5,461 nucleotides of DNA from Pseudomonadota bacterium (GTDB taxonomy: Bacteria; Pseudomonadota; Gammaproteobacteria; Steroidobacterales; Steroidobacteraceae): NCBI GenBank assembly GCA_021815905.1, contig JAKAZP010000193.1, positions 1-5,461 of the forward strand. The letters are read 5' to 3'. A program made the position numbers and the translations under genes. Every line of letters begins with the position of its first letter. Position 1 is the stretch's first letter. Positions 4,969 through 5,461 of the stretch are shown piece after piece. The notes under the pieces were generated by a model that made no database searches, was not told the origin of the DNA, and was given only the letters and a program-made list of their open reading frames with translations.

Positions 4969-5461
4969 ATGAGCAGACCCGCAATGACGCAGGCCCAGCC
5001 CCCCGAGGCGGAGCTTCAGTTCGACATCGGCTCCACCGACGACTCGCTGGAGCGCATGGTCGAGCTGTTCGCCCGCCACGGAGACCTCTATCGGGTCTAC
5101 GTGCCGGCGCGAGCATCCCATACGTACGTCATCCATCATCCGGATGACGTCAAGCGCGTGCTCGTCTCGAACCATCGCAACTACACCAAGGGTCTCGGAC
5201 TCGATCGGGTGCGCATCCTGCTCGGCAAGGGAATCATGACGAGCGAGGGGGAGCTCTGGACCCGCCAGCGCTACATGATGCAGCCGCTGTTTCACCGCCG
5301 GGTGATCACCGAGTTCGCGCACATGATCGCCGGGGCGAACGCGCGCCTGCTCACGCGCTGGGACGAGCTCGCCCGGCGCGGCGAGCCGGTCGATGTGACC
5401 GAAGAGATGAGCGGGCTCACCCTCGAGATCGTGCTGCGCTCGGTCTTCGGCCGCGATCTCG
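4969..5461 (+). CDS. Cytochrome P450, N-terminal part (cut off by the right window edge)
   Basis: An open frame of 164 codons begins at ATG 4969 and continues past the window end. Family features in order: a soluble N-terminus without membrane anchor, the opening helix/strand region LFARHGDLYRVYV (33-45), HPDDVKRVLVSNHRNYTKG (57-75), and then KGIMTSEGELWTRQRYMMQP (87-106) followed by LFHRR. The W97-x-x-x-R101 pair is the helix C motif whose residues contact haem propionates, and the following PLFH is typical of bacterial P450s. The ExxR pair and the Cys haem ligand would lie beyond the window, so completeness and subfamily cannot be judged. It is presumed to be a haem monooxygenase acting in the cytoplasm with separate redox partners; its substrate is unknown. 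A second ATG at 4984 is possible. No good ribosome-binding site precedes 4969, and the -10 position suggests an almost leaderless message. Confidence 0.93.
   Translation, partial: MSRPAMTQAQPPEAELQFDIGSTDDSLERMVELFARHGDLYRVYVPARASHTYVIHHPDDVKRVLVSNHRNYTKGLGLDRVRILLGKGIMTSEGELWTRQRYMMQPLFHRRVITEFAHMIAGANARLLTRWDELARRGEPVDVTEEMSGLTLEIVLRSVFGRDL

Noticed and set aside
1..5461. CRISPR array, insertion sequence ends, toxin-antitoxin pair or defence cassette
   Set aside because: No spaced direct repeats, no terminal inverted repeats flanking a transposase, and no matching protein families were seen on either strand.

Overview
This is a GC-rich chromosomal segment of a proteobacterium. The very low use of TTA, CTA and TCA codons, a tRNA-Thr(CGU) with encoded CCA that closely resembles E. 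coli thrW, and the mix of a two-TM 'LIPLVNL' membrane protein, a DUF374 acyltransferase and a GAF-PAS-PAS-GGDEF-EAL protein suggest a free-living gammaproteobacterium of the Xanthomonadales/Nevskiales/Steroidobacter kind. That placement is an inference from gene character, not from a search.

Layout, left to right. Positions 1-260 (minus) hold the central part of a P4-type tyrosine integrase that has lost its N-terminus and runs off the left edge. A short AT-rich gap leads to an intact tRNA-Thr(CGU) gene (325-400, minus), whose 3' end faces the integrase: the classic geometry of a tRNA-integrated island, here apparently decayed. Reading upstream on the minus strand come the tRNA promoter, a small two-helix membrane protein (440-712), a Fur-superfamily regulator of Irr-like character without CxxC zinc motifs (755-1201), and a large c-di-GMP enzyme with both GGDEF and EAL sites intact (1261-3939). 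These three protein genes and the tRNA all point the same way, with gaps of 59, 42 and 39 bases, so read-through is possible, but candidate internal promoters sit before the regulator and the tRNA.

Positions 3940-4174 are a non-coding regulatory stretch upstream of the c-di-GMP gene. It has four copies of a GTTAG motif, an inverted repeat and a weak candidate promoter. Next is a DUF374 lysophospholipid acyltransferase-like gene (minus, 4175 to about 4915). It diverges from a cytochrome P450 gene (plus, from 4969), which is cut off by the right edge. The two start regions are so close that their candidate -10 boxes overlap.

Functionally, the window joins a genome-island boundary to ordinary housekeeping and signalling genes: c-di-GMP turnover, a probable metal- or haem-responsive regulator, envelope lipid acylation and an oxidative enzyme. 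I found no convincing new multi-gene system. The points most worth a second look are the island scar at tRNA-Thr, the overlapping divergent promoters at 4943-4968, the repeated GTTAG sites before the c-di-GMP gene, and the Irr-like regulator with a -10 box that overlaps its first start codon.
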